NCBI RefSeq assembly: GCF_015207245.1
Contig: NZ_JADEXF010000014.1
Coordinates: forward strand, 1-12,700
Source: Nostoc cf. edaphicum LEGE 07299
GTDB lineage: Bacteria; Cyanobacteriota; Cyanobacteriia; Cyanobacteriales; Nostocaceae
Direction of reading: 5' to 3'
Length of the DNA: 12,700 nt
This document shows positions 1 to 6,671 of this stretch, one piece after another. The notes under the pieces were generated by a model that saw only the letters and a list, made by a program, of their open reading frames with translations, did not search any database and was not told the DNA's origin. A program made the translations under genes and the position numbers. Within the stretch, counting starts at the first letter, position 1. Every line of letters starts with the position of its first letter.

Positions 1-4
1 TTAT

Positions 5-11
5 AAGGAGG
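5..11 (+). promoter_or_regulatory. Shine-Dalgarno site of asd
   Basis: AAGGAGG lies 8 nt upstream of a TTG codon at position 20. No ATG fits the conserved N-terminus (the Rossmann motif begins only 10 residues in), so this strong site decides for the TTG start. The promoter lies upstream of the window. Confidence 0.8.
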
Positions 12-19
12 AAGCAAGT

Positions 20-1057
20 TTGTCGAAATCCTATCGTTTAGCTATTTTAGGAGCTACTGGTGCAGTAGGCACAGAGTTGCTGGAATTATTAGAAAGTCGT
101 AACTTTCCGGTTGCTGACTTGAAGTTATTGGCATCAGAGCGGAGTGTGGGGCGATCGCTGCGGTTTAAAGGTGAAAATATACCAATAGAGGCAGTGAGCG
201 ATCGCGCTTTTGAAAATGTCGATATAGTACTAGCTAGTGCAGGCGGTTCCACATCCAAAACTTGGGCAGCAGTTGCTGTGGAAAAAGGCGCAGTGGTAAT
301 TGACAACTCCAGTGCTTTTCGGATGAACCCGGAAGTTCCCTTAGTAGTTCCAGAGGTGAATCCCCAAGCCGCAGCGCATCACCAAGGCATTATCGCTAAC
401 CCCAACTGTACAACGATTTTGATGGCTGTGGCAGTCTGGCCATTGCATAAAGTTAAACCAGTGCAACGCATCGTCGCTGCAACCTACCAATCTGCTAGTG
501 GTGCGGGTGCTAGAGCAATGGCAGAAGTCAAAACCCAAACAAGCGCTATACTACAAGGACAGCCAGCGATTGCCGAAATATTGCCTTACCCATTGGCATT
601 TAATTTATTCCCGCATAACTCCCCATTAAACGATTTGGGTTACTGTGAGGAAGAAATGAAAATGGTTAACGAAACCCGAAAAATATTTGGTACGCAGCAA
701 ATCAGAATCACTGCAACCTGTATACGGGTTCCCGTACTCCGCGCTCACTCAGAAGCCATTAATTTAGAATTTGAGACTCCCTTTAGTGCGAAGGAAGCCA
801 GAGAAATTTTAAATTCCTCCCCTGGAGTAAAATTGGTAGAAGATTGGGGAACTAATCATTTTCCGATGCCAATAGAAGCAACCGGTCGAGATGAAGTTTT
901 AGTGGGAAGAATTCGGCAGGATATTTCTCATCCTTGTGGCTTGGAATTATGGTTATCTGGCGACCAAATTCGCAAAGGTGCAGCATTGAATGCAGTACAA
1001 ATCGCCGAATTGTTAGTAGAGAAAAATCTACTCAAACCATTAGCTATTAGTCATTAG
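20..1057 (+). CDS. asd: Aspartate-semialdehyde dehydrogenase
   Basis: Cytosolic enzyme reducing L-aspartyl-4-phosphate to aspartate semialdehyde with NADPH, the branch point to lysine/diaminopimelate and to threonine/methionine. The 345-aa length is normal for the family. The NADP-binding Rossmann motif GATGAVG is at residues 11-17. The catalytic Cys130 sits in NPNCTT, followed by TYQSASGAG (155-163), the active-site His243 in RVPVLRAHS, and the conserved C-terminal RKGAALNAVQIAELL (from 318). The start is TTG, supported by an AAGGAGG site. The next gene, dapA, uses the product of this enzyme. The last four residues (AISH) and the stop codon lie inside two exact ATTAGTC heptamers (1046-1059), so the natural C-terminus seems to have been replaced or trimmed by a short repeat. 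The core enzyme looks intact. Family assignment is near certain. Confidence 0.97.
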   Translation: MSKSYRLAILGATGAVGTELLELLESRNFPVADLKLLASERSVGRSLRFKGENIPIEAVSDRAFENVDIVLASAGGSTSKTWAAVAVEKGAVVIDNSSAFRMNPEVPLVVPEVNPQAAAHHQGIIANPNCTTILMAVAVWPLHKVKPVQRIVAATYQSASGAGARAMAEVKTQTSAILQGQPAIAEILPYPLAFNLFPHNSPLNDLGYCEEEMKMVNETRKIFGTQQIRITATCIRVPVLRAHSEAINLEFETPFSAKEAREILNSSPGVKLVEDWGTNHFPMPIEATGRDEVLVGRIRQDISHPCGLELWLSGDQIRKGAALNAVQIAELLVEKNLLKPLAISH

Positions 1058-1212
1058 TCACTTGTACTGAGTTTCGACTGCGCGGTAATCGAGCGAAGTC
1101 GAGATTCAACTACCGCGTAGTCGTTGGCGTAGCCTCTCCAAGAGTTGTATTAGTCATTGGTCATTAGTAAAGTGACAAAGGACAAATGATTAATGACAAA
1201 GGAAAAATGACA
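1046..1212. repeat. Composite repeat island with heptamer (STRR-like) arrays
   Basis: ATTAGTC occurs twice in tandem at 1046-1059, overlapping the end of asd. At 1149-1169 come ATTAGTC, ATTGGTC and ATTAGTA. At 1174-1208 come five units on the opposite sense (GACAAAG, GACAAAT, GATTAAT, GACAAAG, GAAAAAT). The two later blocks are roughly inverse complements and could form a long imperfect hairpin. Heptanucleotide short tandem repeats are known in heterocystous cyanobacteria. This fills most of the 237-nt asd-dapA gap. Confidence 0.75.
1075..1123. repeat. Inverted repeat within the asd-dapA gap
   Basis: CGACTGCGCGGTA (1075-1087) pairs with TACCGCGTAGTCG (1111-1123): 13 positions, 12 Watson-Crick and one G-T. 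The loop contains GAGCGAAGTCGAG, a motif I associate with dispersed cyanobacterial intergenic repeats. No T-tract follows, so it is better called a repeat than a terminator. Confidence 0.65.
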
Positions 1213-1294
1213 CTTGAAAGCAATTTCCAGATAGGTTATTACAATAGAGAACCACCAAGATATAAAAACATGGGTAATCAGGAGTGAAAAAAGG

Positions 1295-2179
1295 GTGGGA
1301 GATTTTGGCAATGTTTTAACCGCTATGATTACGCCATTTAAAGCAGATGGTAGTGTTAACTATGATGTAGCGGCAGAACTGGCGGCGCATCTAGCTAACA
1401 ACGGTACAGATACATTGGTGATATGCGGCACAACCGGAGAATCCCCGACGCTAAGTTGGGATGAAGAATACCAGTTGTTTGTCGAGGTATTGCAGTCCGT
1501 GGCTGGAAAAGCCAAGGTAATCGCGGGTTGTGGATCGAATTCCACCAAAGAAGCGATCGCAGCCACCCAAAAAGCGTCTAAAATAGGAGTACATGGTTCC
1601 TTACAAGTTGTTCCTTATTACAACAAACCGCCGCAAGCGGGATTGGAAGCGCACTTTAAGGCAATAGCACAAGCCTGTCCCGACTTACCGTTGTTGTTAT
1701 ATAATGTCCCCGGTCGTACCGGACAAAACCTTCAGCCAGAAACAGTTGCCCGGTTAGCTGAGGTTAGCAATATTGTCGGGATTAAAGAATCCACTGGTAA
1801 TATAGATCAGGCAAGCGAAATTCGTCGCTTGACACCAAAAGAATTCCACATCTATTCTGGTGATGATTACATGACTTTGCCCTTGTTAGCGATCGGGGCA
1901 AAGGGCGTGGTAAGTGTGGCTTCTCATCTGGTAGGCAACCAACTACAGCAGATGATTCAAGCTTTTAGGGCTGGGAAAAATGAGGTAGCAAGCGACATTC
2001 ATCTCCAACTCTTCCCGTTGTTTAAAGCTCTATTTCTCACTTCAAATCCCATTCCAGTGAAAAAAGCACTGAAACTTCAAGGTTGGGAGGTTGGTTCAAC
2101 TCGTCCGCCCCTATGTGAAGCTGATTTAGAAGTAAGTCAAAAGTTAGAAGCAGTTCTGAAAGAACTTAGTTTAATCTAG
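1295..2179 (+). CDS. dapA: 4-hydroxy-tetrahydrodipicolinate synthase
   Basis: Cytosolic TIM-barrel lyase condensing pyruvate with aspartate semialdehyde, the first committed step to diaminopimelate and lysine. It has 294 aa, the normal length. GTTGES (45-50) supplies the pyruvate-site threonines. PYYNKP (107-112) carries the conserved tyrosines. YNVPGRT holds Tyr136 and Arg141, and GIKE holds the Schiff-base Lys164; these three match E. coli Tyr133, Arg138 and Lys161 with a constant offset of 3. [19 protein letters not shown] is the typical later segment. The start is GTG with GGAG at 1281-1284, 10 nt upstream, and the N-terminus [15 protein letters not shown] is the usual cyanobacterial one. 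It follows asd in the same direction, but a 237-nt repeat-rich gap may separate the two transcripts. Confidence 0.97.
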   Translation: MGDFGNVLTAMITPFKADGSVNYDVAAELAAHLANNGTDTLVICGTTGESPTLSWDEEYQLFVEVLQSVAGKAKVIAGCGSNSTKEAIAATQKASKIGVHGSLQVVPYYNKPPQAGLEAHFKAIAQACPDLPLLLYNVPGRTGQNLQPETVARLAEVSNIVGIKESTGNIDQASEIRRLTPKEFHIYSGDDYMTLPLLAIGAKGVVSVASHLVGNQLQQMIQAFRAGKNEVASDIHLQLFPLFKALFLTSNPIPVKKALKLQGWEVGSTRPPLCEADLEVSQKLEAVLKELSLI

Positions 2180-2458
2180 CCATCATCTAGTTAAGCGTTG
2201 GTAATGTGCTGCTTTATAAAGTTACATATAAACAATGGTCATAATTGTTCATAAGTTGCAATTTAAAAATCTGTGCTACGACTGATAGACATACTATAAA
2301 TTCTTCAGTGTACAGTCGATTTTATTGAATAAAAAATTGAAATCTTCAATTAAAACTTGATTGCTTTGGGACTGACTTAAGAGACAGATGATGTTGTCTT
2401 AAATACAAGTTCGTTAACTATCAACTTAATTAACCACAAGTAACAATCTAAGGAGAAA
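2180..2458 (+). other. dapA-rnj intergenic region with short hairpins
   Basis: This 279-nt AT-rich gap has no coding signal. It holds AACAAT-N7-ATTGTT near 2231-2249, CGACTG/CAGTCG at 2279-2284 and 2313-2318, a tight AATTGAA-ATC-TTCAATT hairpin at 2335-2351, and TTAAGAGACA/TGTCTTAA at 2377-2402, all upstream of the rnj ribosome binding site. Its length suggests that rnj has its own promoter and leader. I could not pick a convincing -10/-35 pair. Confidence 0.5.
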
Positions 2459-4231
2459 ATGGCTAAAAACGAAGCTAATAATTCCGCCTTGAAAATTATT
2501 CCTTTGGGCGGTTTGCATGAAATTGGTAAAAATACCTGTCTTTTTGAGTATGACGATGAAATTATCCTGCTAGATGCAGGATTGGCTTTTCCCACAGAGG
2601 CGATGCATGGAGTCAATATTGTTTTACCAGATACGACCTATCTGCGGGAAAATCGCCACAAAATTAAAGGGATGATCGTTACTCATGGTCATGAAGACCA
2701 TATCGGTGGGATTGCTTTTCATCTCAAGCAATTTGATATCCCAGTGATTTATGGGCCAAGACTAGCAATGGCAATGCTAGAGGGTAAATTAGAAGAAGCA
2801 GGAGTCCGCGATCGCACAGAAATCAGAACAGTTCTACCACGTGATGTGGTGCGGATTGGCAAAAACTTTTTAGTTGAATATATCCGTAACACCCATTCCA
2901 TCGCTGATAGTTTCACTGTTGCCATTCATACTCCCCTGGGTGTAGTCATTCATACAGGGGATTTTAAAATTGACCATACCCCAGTGGATGGTGAAAAGTT
3001 TGACTTGCAACGTCTAGCAGAACATGGTGAAAAAGGCGTTCTTTGTTTATTGAGTGATTCCACTAACGCAGAAGTGCCAGGGTTTACACCTTCAGAACGT
3101 TCAGTTTATCCCAATCTGGAGAGAGTGTTTAGTCAAGCACCTGGGCGATTATTTGTCACTACGTTTGCTTCTAGCGTCCATCGCATCAACATGATTTTGG
3201 ATATTGCCAAGAAGCAGAACCGTGTAGTGACAGTTGTGGGGCGTTCCATGCTGAACTTGATTGCTCATGCCCGCAATTTAGGTTACATCAAGTGTGAAGA
3301 CAATCTGCTGCAACCATTGCACGCAGTCCGCAATCTACCTGATGAGAGAGTTTTAATTTTAACTACAGGCTCTCAGGGTGAATCAATGTCAGCAATGACC
3401 CGCATTGCCAACAAAGAACATCCTCACATCAAAATCCGCGAAGGAGATACGGTAGTATTCTCTGCTAACCCAATTCCCGGAAATACGATCGCTGTAGTCA
3501 ACACCATTGATAAATTGATGATTCAAGGTGCGAAAGTGGTCTATGGGCGGGATAAAGGAATTCACGTCTCCGGTCACGGCTGTCAGGAAGAACAAAAACT
3601 GATGATTGCCTTAACTCGACCCAAGTTCTTTGTGCCATTTCACGGCGAACATCGGATGCTCGTGAAGCACGCAGAAACGGCTCAGAGTATGGGCATTCCC
3701 GCAGAAAATATGATCATTATTCAGAATGGTGATATTGTCGAACTGACTGAAGATGCGATTCGCGTCGCTGGTAAAGTGCCGTCTGGTATCGAATTGGTGG
3801 ATACTACCAGTTCGGGTATGGTAAGTGCGAAAGTTCTGCAAGAACGGCAACGCATGGCTTCAGAAGGCATTATCACGATCGCAGCTGCCATTGATTGGAA
3901 TGGTAAACTGTTGGCAAAACCAGAAACTCACCTCCGGGGTGTAGTGACAAGTGTAGAGCGATCGCTGTTACAAACCTGGGTAAAACAACGCATTGAAGAA
4001 ATCCTCACTGTGCGCTGGACAGAATTTGCTCCTGAGCAAGGTGAAGCAGCAGATATAGACTGGGGTGGATTGCAAGGTACTTTAGAACGAGAATTGCAAC
4101 GTTCCATTCGTCGGGAATTGCAATGTCAGCCATCTGTGACTTTGTTGATGCAAATCCCTGATGAGCCACCTGTAAAAGTTGCTGATGGGAGAAGACGGCG
4201 GACTCGGACTGCTGCTCAGGTAGCATCATAG
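2459..4231 (+). CDS. rnj: Ribonuclease J
   Basis: Metallo-beta-lactamase/beta-CASP ribonuclease acting in mRNA decay and RNA processing; the family has endonuclease and 5'-3' exonuclease activity. It has 590 aa. The zinc motif THGHEDH is at 75-81, with His146 in NTHS, Asp168 in HTGDF, and LSDSTN (198-203). The beta-CASP part carries HVSGHG (369-374) and PFHGEH (393-398). The C-terminal domain ends in a basic tail (DGRRRRTRT, 577-585) after the RRELQ segment; tails of this kind vary among cyanobacteria. ATG is preceded by AAGGAG (2450-2455) with a short 3-nt spacer. It follows dapA in the same direction, and dapA-rnj linkage also occurs in B. subtilis (dapA-rnjB). All metal ligands I checked are present, so it should be active. 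It is the usual RNase J, not RNase E. Confidence 0.96.
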   Translation: MAKNEANNSALKIIPLGGLHEIGKNTCLFEYDDEIILLDAGLAFPTEAMHGVNIVLPDTTYLRENRHKIKGMIVTHGHEDHIGGIAFHLKQFDIPVIYGPRLAMAMLEGKLEEAGVRDRTEIRTVLPRDVVRIGKNFLVEYIRNTHSIADSFTVAIHTPLGVVIHTGDFKIDHTPVDGEKFDLQRLAEHGEKGVLCLLSDSTNAEVPGFTPSERSVYPNLERVFSQAPGRLFVTTFASSVHRINMILDIAKKQNRVVTVVGRSMLNLIAHARNLGYIKCEDNLLQPLHAVRNLPDERVLILTTGSQGESMSAMTRIANKEHPHIKIREGDTVVFSANPIPGNTIAVVNTIDKLMIQGAKVVYGRDKGIHVSGHGCQEEQKLMIALTRPKFFVPFHGEHRMLVKHAETAQSMGIPAENMIIIQNGDIVELTEDAIRVAGKVPSGIELVDTTSSGMVSAKVLQERQRMASEGIITIAAAIDWNGKLLAKPETHLRGVVTSVERSLLQTWVKQRIEEILTVRWTEFAPEQGEAADIDWGGLQGTLERELQRSIRRELQCQPSVTLLMQIPDEPPVKVADGRRRRTRTAAQVAS

Positions 4232-4248
4232 AGAATTTAAGATAAAAA

Positions 4249-4309
4249 TCTCATACAGAAGCGCAAAGACGCAGAGTTTTTCTGAACGTCTTTGCGCTTT
4301 GGCATGAGA
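4249..4309 (+). terminator. Long hairpin after rnj
   Basis: AAGCGCAAAGACG (4259-4271) and CGTCTTTGCGCTT (4287-4299) are an exact 13-bp inverted repeat. CAGA/TCTG pairs inside it, and TCTCAT/ATGAGA (4249-4254, 4304-4309) pairs outside it. It starts 17 nt after the rnj stop. There is no strong T-tract, and the GCGCAAAGACGC core resembles a dispersed cyanobacterial repeat, so it could be a repeat, a terminator or a 3'-end-protecting stem. Confidence 0.55.
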
Positions 4310-4331
4310 GTTAGAGAAATAAAATTGCTTT

Positions 4332-4388
4332 TTTATACATTTAAATATTTATTTACAAGAAAAAATATTTAAATGTATAAACTTTTTT
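4332..4388 (+). terminator. AT-rich perfect 19-bp hairpin with T-run
   Basis: Positions 4332-4350 and 4363-4381 are exact inverse complements over 19 bp, separated by a 12-nt loop, and CTTTTTT follows at 4382-4388. The stem is almost all A/T, unusual for an intrinsic terminator, but its perfect pairing and the T-run fit a second termination point for rnj. It could also be a small palindromic element. Confidence 0.5.
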
Positions 4389-4916
4389 AAGTAGTTATTT
4401 ATAAATTGCTGAGTCCAATTTTGAGCAAGTTAACGCGCTGCCAGAATTGTTTGTATAAATATTTTCGGACTCAGATGCGATCGCACAATAGCAACTTTAT
4501 TGTCCTAGTCTCTTATAATCGGGATTGAAGCCTCAGCAATTCGTACTTGCCTGCCTATAGTTATTGGAGGCGATCGCTATGACTAAAACACCAATCAAAA
4601 TTAGTACTCTTGAGGAATACATCAATTTTGATGACGGCACAGACAAGCGCTATGAAATTGAGGATGAGGTGCTGGTAGAAATGCCTCCTGGTACTGGCAA
4701 ACATGAGGCGATTATCACCCTACTGTTAGTTCGCTTTTTTTTAGAAATTCAAAAAATGGGACTGCCTTTACAACCGCGCCCTAACGGTACAGAGGTGCTG
4801 ACCAATAAACAACTTAGAAGACCTGATGTTTGTGTAATTACCAATGAACAGGCAAAAAGTATTGAGACTACCTCGGCTATCCTCAAAACTGCTCCACCCC
4901 TCTTAGTTGAAGTGGT

Positions 4917-4933
4917 AAGCCCTGAAGAACCGA
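4917..4933 (+). repeat. Left 17-bp direct repeat flanking the Uma2 insertion
   Basis: AAGCCCTGAAGAACCGA matches 5201-5217 at 16 of 17 positions (C/T at position 4). It encodes the SPEEP residues after the Uma2 VEVV segment. Confidence 0.85.
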
Positions 4934-5053
4934 TTTAATTGATTCGGTTTGTAAAACAATTCCAATCCCCGCATGAAGACGCTGTGATATAACTTTTACA
5001 TCTTTCAAATCCAGAAGCTCTGTTAGAATTTTTATTCCTCTTTTGTTGAGCAT
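4934..5053 (-). pseudogene. Possible N-terminal transposase fragment in the insertion
   Basis: On the minus strand an ATG at 5053 opens MLNKRGIKILTELLDLK, then DVKVISQRLHAGIGIVLQTE, and stays open into the Uma2 junction (about 40 codons). The pattern of a short N-terminal helix, LLDLKDVKV and then GIGIVLQTES resembles, from memory, the start of ISL3-like transposases just before their CPxC zinc motif, which is absent here because the fragment ends. A second minus-strand frame upstream (5183 to about 5100, MIQVKNRQLV) also looks protein-like. The identification is tentative. Confidence 0.35.
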
Positions 5054-5200
5054 GTCTGTAAATACACCTAAAAATATGATTGTTATATTTACAGCTAATA
5101 ATAAATATGGTTTCAATGTCAACCATATCAACGACTTTACTCATAACTTTATATACTAATTGACGATTCTTAACTTGGATCACTAATTATTTGGCATAAT
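4934..5200. mobile_element. Insertion in the Uma2 gene, probable IS remnant
   Basis: These 267 nt, plus one 17-bp repeat copy (284 nt in all), separate the two halves of the Uma2 domain. The left end begins with an AACCGA-N11-TCGGTT inverted repeat that includes the last repeat bases. The interior is AT-rich and reads as degenerate coding sequence on the minus strand. I could not identify matching terminal inverted repeats at both ends, so the element type is open. A truncated insertion sequence is my preferred reading. Confidence 0.55.
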
Positions 5201-5217
5201 AAGTCCTGAAGAACCGA
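5201..5217 (+). repeat. Right 17-bp direct repeat flanking the Uma2 insertion
   Basis: AAGTCCTGAAGAACCGA is the second copy of the repeat at 4917-4933. The continuing Uma2 frame begins within its end, at GAA 5216-5218, shifted by one relative to the left copy. Confidence 0.85.
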
Positions 5218-5499
5218 ATCTATTGACAGAGACTATAACCAAAAAACCTTTGAGTATGCGGCGATGGGTGTGTTCGAGTATTGGATTGTCGATCCTCTGG
5301 AAAATAAAATAACTGTGTGTTTGCTAAATCAGAGCAGTTACAAGCAAACTATGTTTATCGAAGACCAACGGATTGTTTCTCAAATGTTCCCAGAATTAAC
5401 CCTGACAGCCCAGCAGGTGTTTTCACCTTAAGGTTGTTTCGTTCCTTTGCGTGAAATCAAAAAAATACTGGTTGCGATCGCCTAAATCTTGTAATGTTC

Positions 5500-5623
5500 G
5501 GCGTTGCATATTTGCGGGATGATTTTGCTAGTTTTGTGGGATGGGCATCTTGCCCGTCCCTTGTATTTCAGGGCGGGCGAGACGCCCACCCTACAAGAAT
5601 CATCCCTTGATTCAGCAACGCCC
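5500..5623. mobile_element. MITE-like palindromic element with possible target duplication
   Basis: The element has imperfect terminal inverted repeats of 25 bp: GGCGTTGC-N8-GGGATGATT at 5500-5524 and its complement at 5598-5622, identical at both ends of the repeat with a variable middle. The heptamer AATGTTC occurs directly on each side (5493-5499 and 5624-5630), as a 7-bp target-site duplication would. The interior is itself an imperfect palindrome, with GGGCATCTTGCCCGTCCC facing GGGCGGGCGAGACGCCC, a type of G/C-rich module common in cyanobacterial spacers. It has no coding capacity. Confidence 0.65.
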
Positions 5624-5640
5624 AATGTTCAACTCGACAG

Positions 5641-5664
5641 AGCGATCTAACTTGTTAGATTGCT
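5641..5664 (-). terminator. Hairpin downstream of the 208-aa gene
   Basis: AGCGATCTAA and TTAGATTGCT form a 10-bp stem with one G-T pair and a 4-nt loop, 7 nt past the stop codon of the minus-strand gene. Neither side has a T-run, so termination is only suggested by position. Confidence 0.4.
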
Positions 5665-5670
5665 TTCTCC

Positions 5671-6297
5671 TCAAGCAACTCCAACCAATATCTCCTCATT
5701 TTTCTCGGCTACTGAAAGATACAAATCTCTCCACCGCTTGAAGTCGTCAAAACACGATTCATCTCTTGCAAACAGTGTTTCAGGATCGATCTGTTGAAAA
5801 ATGCTGGCTCCTTCACTGACTAGCTCACGAGATATAAGTCCCAATGACTCTTCTGTTGATAACAGAGTTGGAGCAAGAGTTCGATCTCCGAACATGAGCT
5901 TTTCAACAATCTCATCGGCATTCGCAACCTTTCTTCTCGATAGCTCCTGCGACAAACGTTTCTCGATCTCAACAGACGTTTTTTCTAGTGATGCTGTTCT
6001 ATCTTCAATCCCTGGATAGGCTTGACGAGTAAGCCTTAACTCAGAGCGCAATTGGGCGATTGCCCAATCTGCTTCTAGCTCAGATCCAAAAGTCTCTTGG
6101 TGTGTTTCGATAACATCTTCAAGGATTTCATTAATCTCTTCAGGATCAATCTCAAAAAAGCGGAAAATACCGCAGCCATAAGGGAAAAGAGAAACTACAA
6201 GGATGCTGAGTGCCTTTTCACGTTGAAGGCGTGCGTACAGCGTACTGCCAGGAGGAATTGCGCTGTAGAGTACAGAAACACCCATAAGCAAGTTCAT
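5671..6297 (-). CDS. Conserved protein of unknown function (208 aa)
   Basis: I do not recognise this protein with confidence. The N-terminal MGVSVLYSAIPPGSTLYARL is followed by GCGIFRFFEIDPEEINEIL (about 42-60). A charged helical middle comes next (95-135), then EKLMFGDRTL (132-141), ESLGLISREL (150-159) and a C-terminal helix FKRWRDLYLSVAEKNEEIL. The layout faintly recalls DUF1877/YfbM-type proteins, but I would not assign it. There is no signal peptide or membrane segment, so it is probably cytosolic. Two starts are possible: ATG at 6297 or the ATG four codons on (MGVS...). Neither has a clear ribosome binding site, and the second gives the more natural N-terminus. It lies alone between mobile-looking sequences (the MITE downstream, a repeat-like ORF upstream), which fits an accessory gene. 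The reading frame is intact. Confidence 0.7.
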   Translation of the reverse strand: MNLLMGVSVLYSAIPPGSTLYARLQREKALSILVVSLFPYGCGIFRFFEIDPEEINEILEDVIETHQETFGSELEADWAIAQLRSELRLTRQAYPGIEDRTASLEKTSVEIEKRLSQELSRRKVANADEIVEKLMFGDRTLAPTLLSTEESLGLISRELVSEGASIFQQIDPETLFARDESCFDDFKRWRDLYLSVAEKNEEILVGVA

Positions 6298-6327
6298 CTG
6301 ATTTTAACGCTTCAGACTATATCATTC

Positions 6328-6429
6328 TCAAATTGCCACTGCCAACCTAGTTTTGTGAAATGCAATCGATTCTACTCGATCAAAAATCACTACTTTTACG
6401 GTATTCAGCCAGCGATGAACGGGACACAC
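6328..6429 (-). repeat. Short ORF-like segment, probable dispersed repeat
   Basis: On the minus strand a GTG-initiated frame of 33 codons runs to TGA, including NTVKVVIFDRVESIAFHKTR. From memory this resembles small unannotated ORFs scattered in Nostoc-type genomes, probably part of a dispersed repeat or a decayed element, not a functional gene. No ribosome binding site was seen. Confidence 0.35.
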
Positions 6430-6591
6430 TTACGTGAGAAAGTGGGAACACGGAGAGGAAAAATGCCTTCTAGGGTATTACTGATGTTTATACTTAGCAA
6501 AAATTCTTTCAGAAAGGTCTTATATTAAGTTCTGTAAATGTTACACTGAAACCTATCCAATGATGGATGTCTTTATTAAAATTTAAACTGT

Positions 6592-6656
6592 GTCAAGTTA
6601 TGAACAAGATCGTAATATTACACTACCGATCCCCAGAAATTTGCGATTAACTTGAC
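6592..6656 (+). promoter_or_regulatory. Nested inverted repeats upstream of the Mo-nitro_C gene
   Basis: GTCAAGTTA (6592-6600) and TAACTTGAC (6648-6656) are an exact 9-bp inverted repeat. Inside are GATCG/CGATC (6608-6612, 6627-6631) and the palindrome GTAATATTAC (6612-6621). This could be a structured leader RNA or an operator region; the sequence alone does not decide. Confidence 0.4.
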
Positions 6657-6671
6657 GTAGTAATAAATTAG

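Larger units (their letters stand above)
4232..4578. other. Gap between rnj and the broken Uma2 gene
   Basis: This 347-nt stretch has no credible gene. It contains two hairpins listed separately, a separated inverted repeat CTGAGTCC/GGACTCAG (4409-4416 and 4467-4474), and two HIP1 octamers (4477-4484 and 4570-4577). The second HIP1 fills the spacer between the ribosome binding site and start codon of the following gene. Confidence 0.6.
4579..5431 (+). pseudogene. Uma2-family endonuclease-fold gene, interrupted
   Basis: The 5' part (4579-4938, 119 aa) starts at ATG with GGAGG at 4566-4570 and spacer 8. It has the Uma2 N-terminal pattern (YEIEDEVLVEMPPG), RRPDV with Asp83, and LLVEVVSPEEP with Glu111, then hits a stop. 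The 3' part resumes at 5216 as ESIDRDYNQKTFEYAAMGV, then EYWIVDPLENK, and runs 71 codons to TAA at 5429. Together they give the expected domain: Asp83, Glu111 and the Lys of the later QKxxEYAA segment form the PD-(D/E)xK set. The halves are separated by an insertion with 17-bp direct repeats. Removing one repeat and the insert still leaves the reading frame off by one, so there is a second lesion at the junction. The cellular role of Uma2 proteins in cyanobacteria is poorly known. This copy should encode no intact enzyme; a truncated 119-aa product is possible. Confidence 0.85.

Noticed and set aside
1149..1212. Possible CRISPR array
   Set aside because: The units are contiguous 7-nt heptamers without spacers; they are short tandem repeats.
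4564..4578. Upstream TTG start for the Uma2 gene
   Set aside because: The TTG overlaps the GGAGG ribosome binding site; ATG at 4579 has correct spacing and the usual family N-terminus.
4917..5217. Programmed excision element, as with the nifD or hupL elements, flanked by direct repeats inside a gene
   Set aside because: It encodes no recombinase, and recombination between the repeats would leave the Uma2 frame off by one, so excision would not restore the gene.
5541..5741. Plus-strand ORF through the MITE-like palindrome
   Set aside because: Its codons come from the repeat and from the antisense of the 208-aa gene end; it has no protein-like features.
6097..6528. Plus-strand ORF of 143 codons
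   Set aside because: Half of it lies antisense to the 208-aa gene, the rest runs through repeat-like spacer, and it has no ribosome binding site or recognisable motif.
6612..6625. NtcA-type site GTAATATTACACTAC in the leader of the Mo-nitro_C gene
   Set aside because: The spacing is GTA-N9-TAC, not N8; the GTAATATTAC core is better explained as part of the nested inverted repeats.
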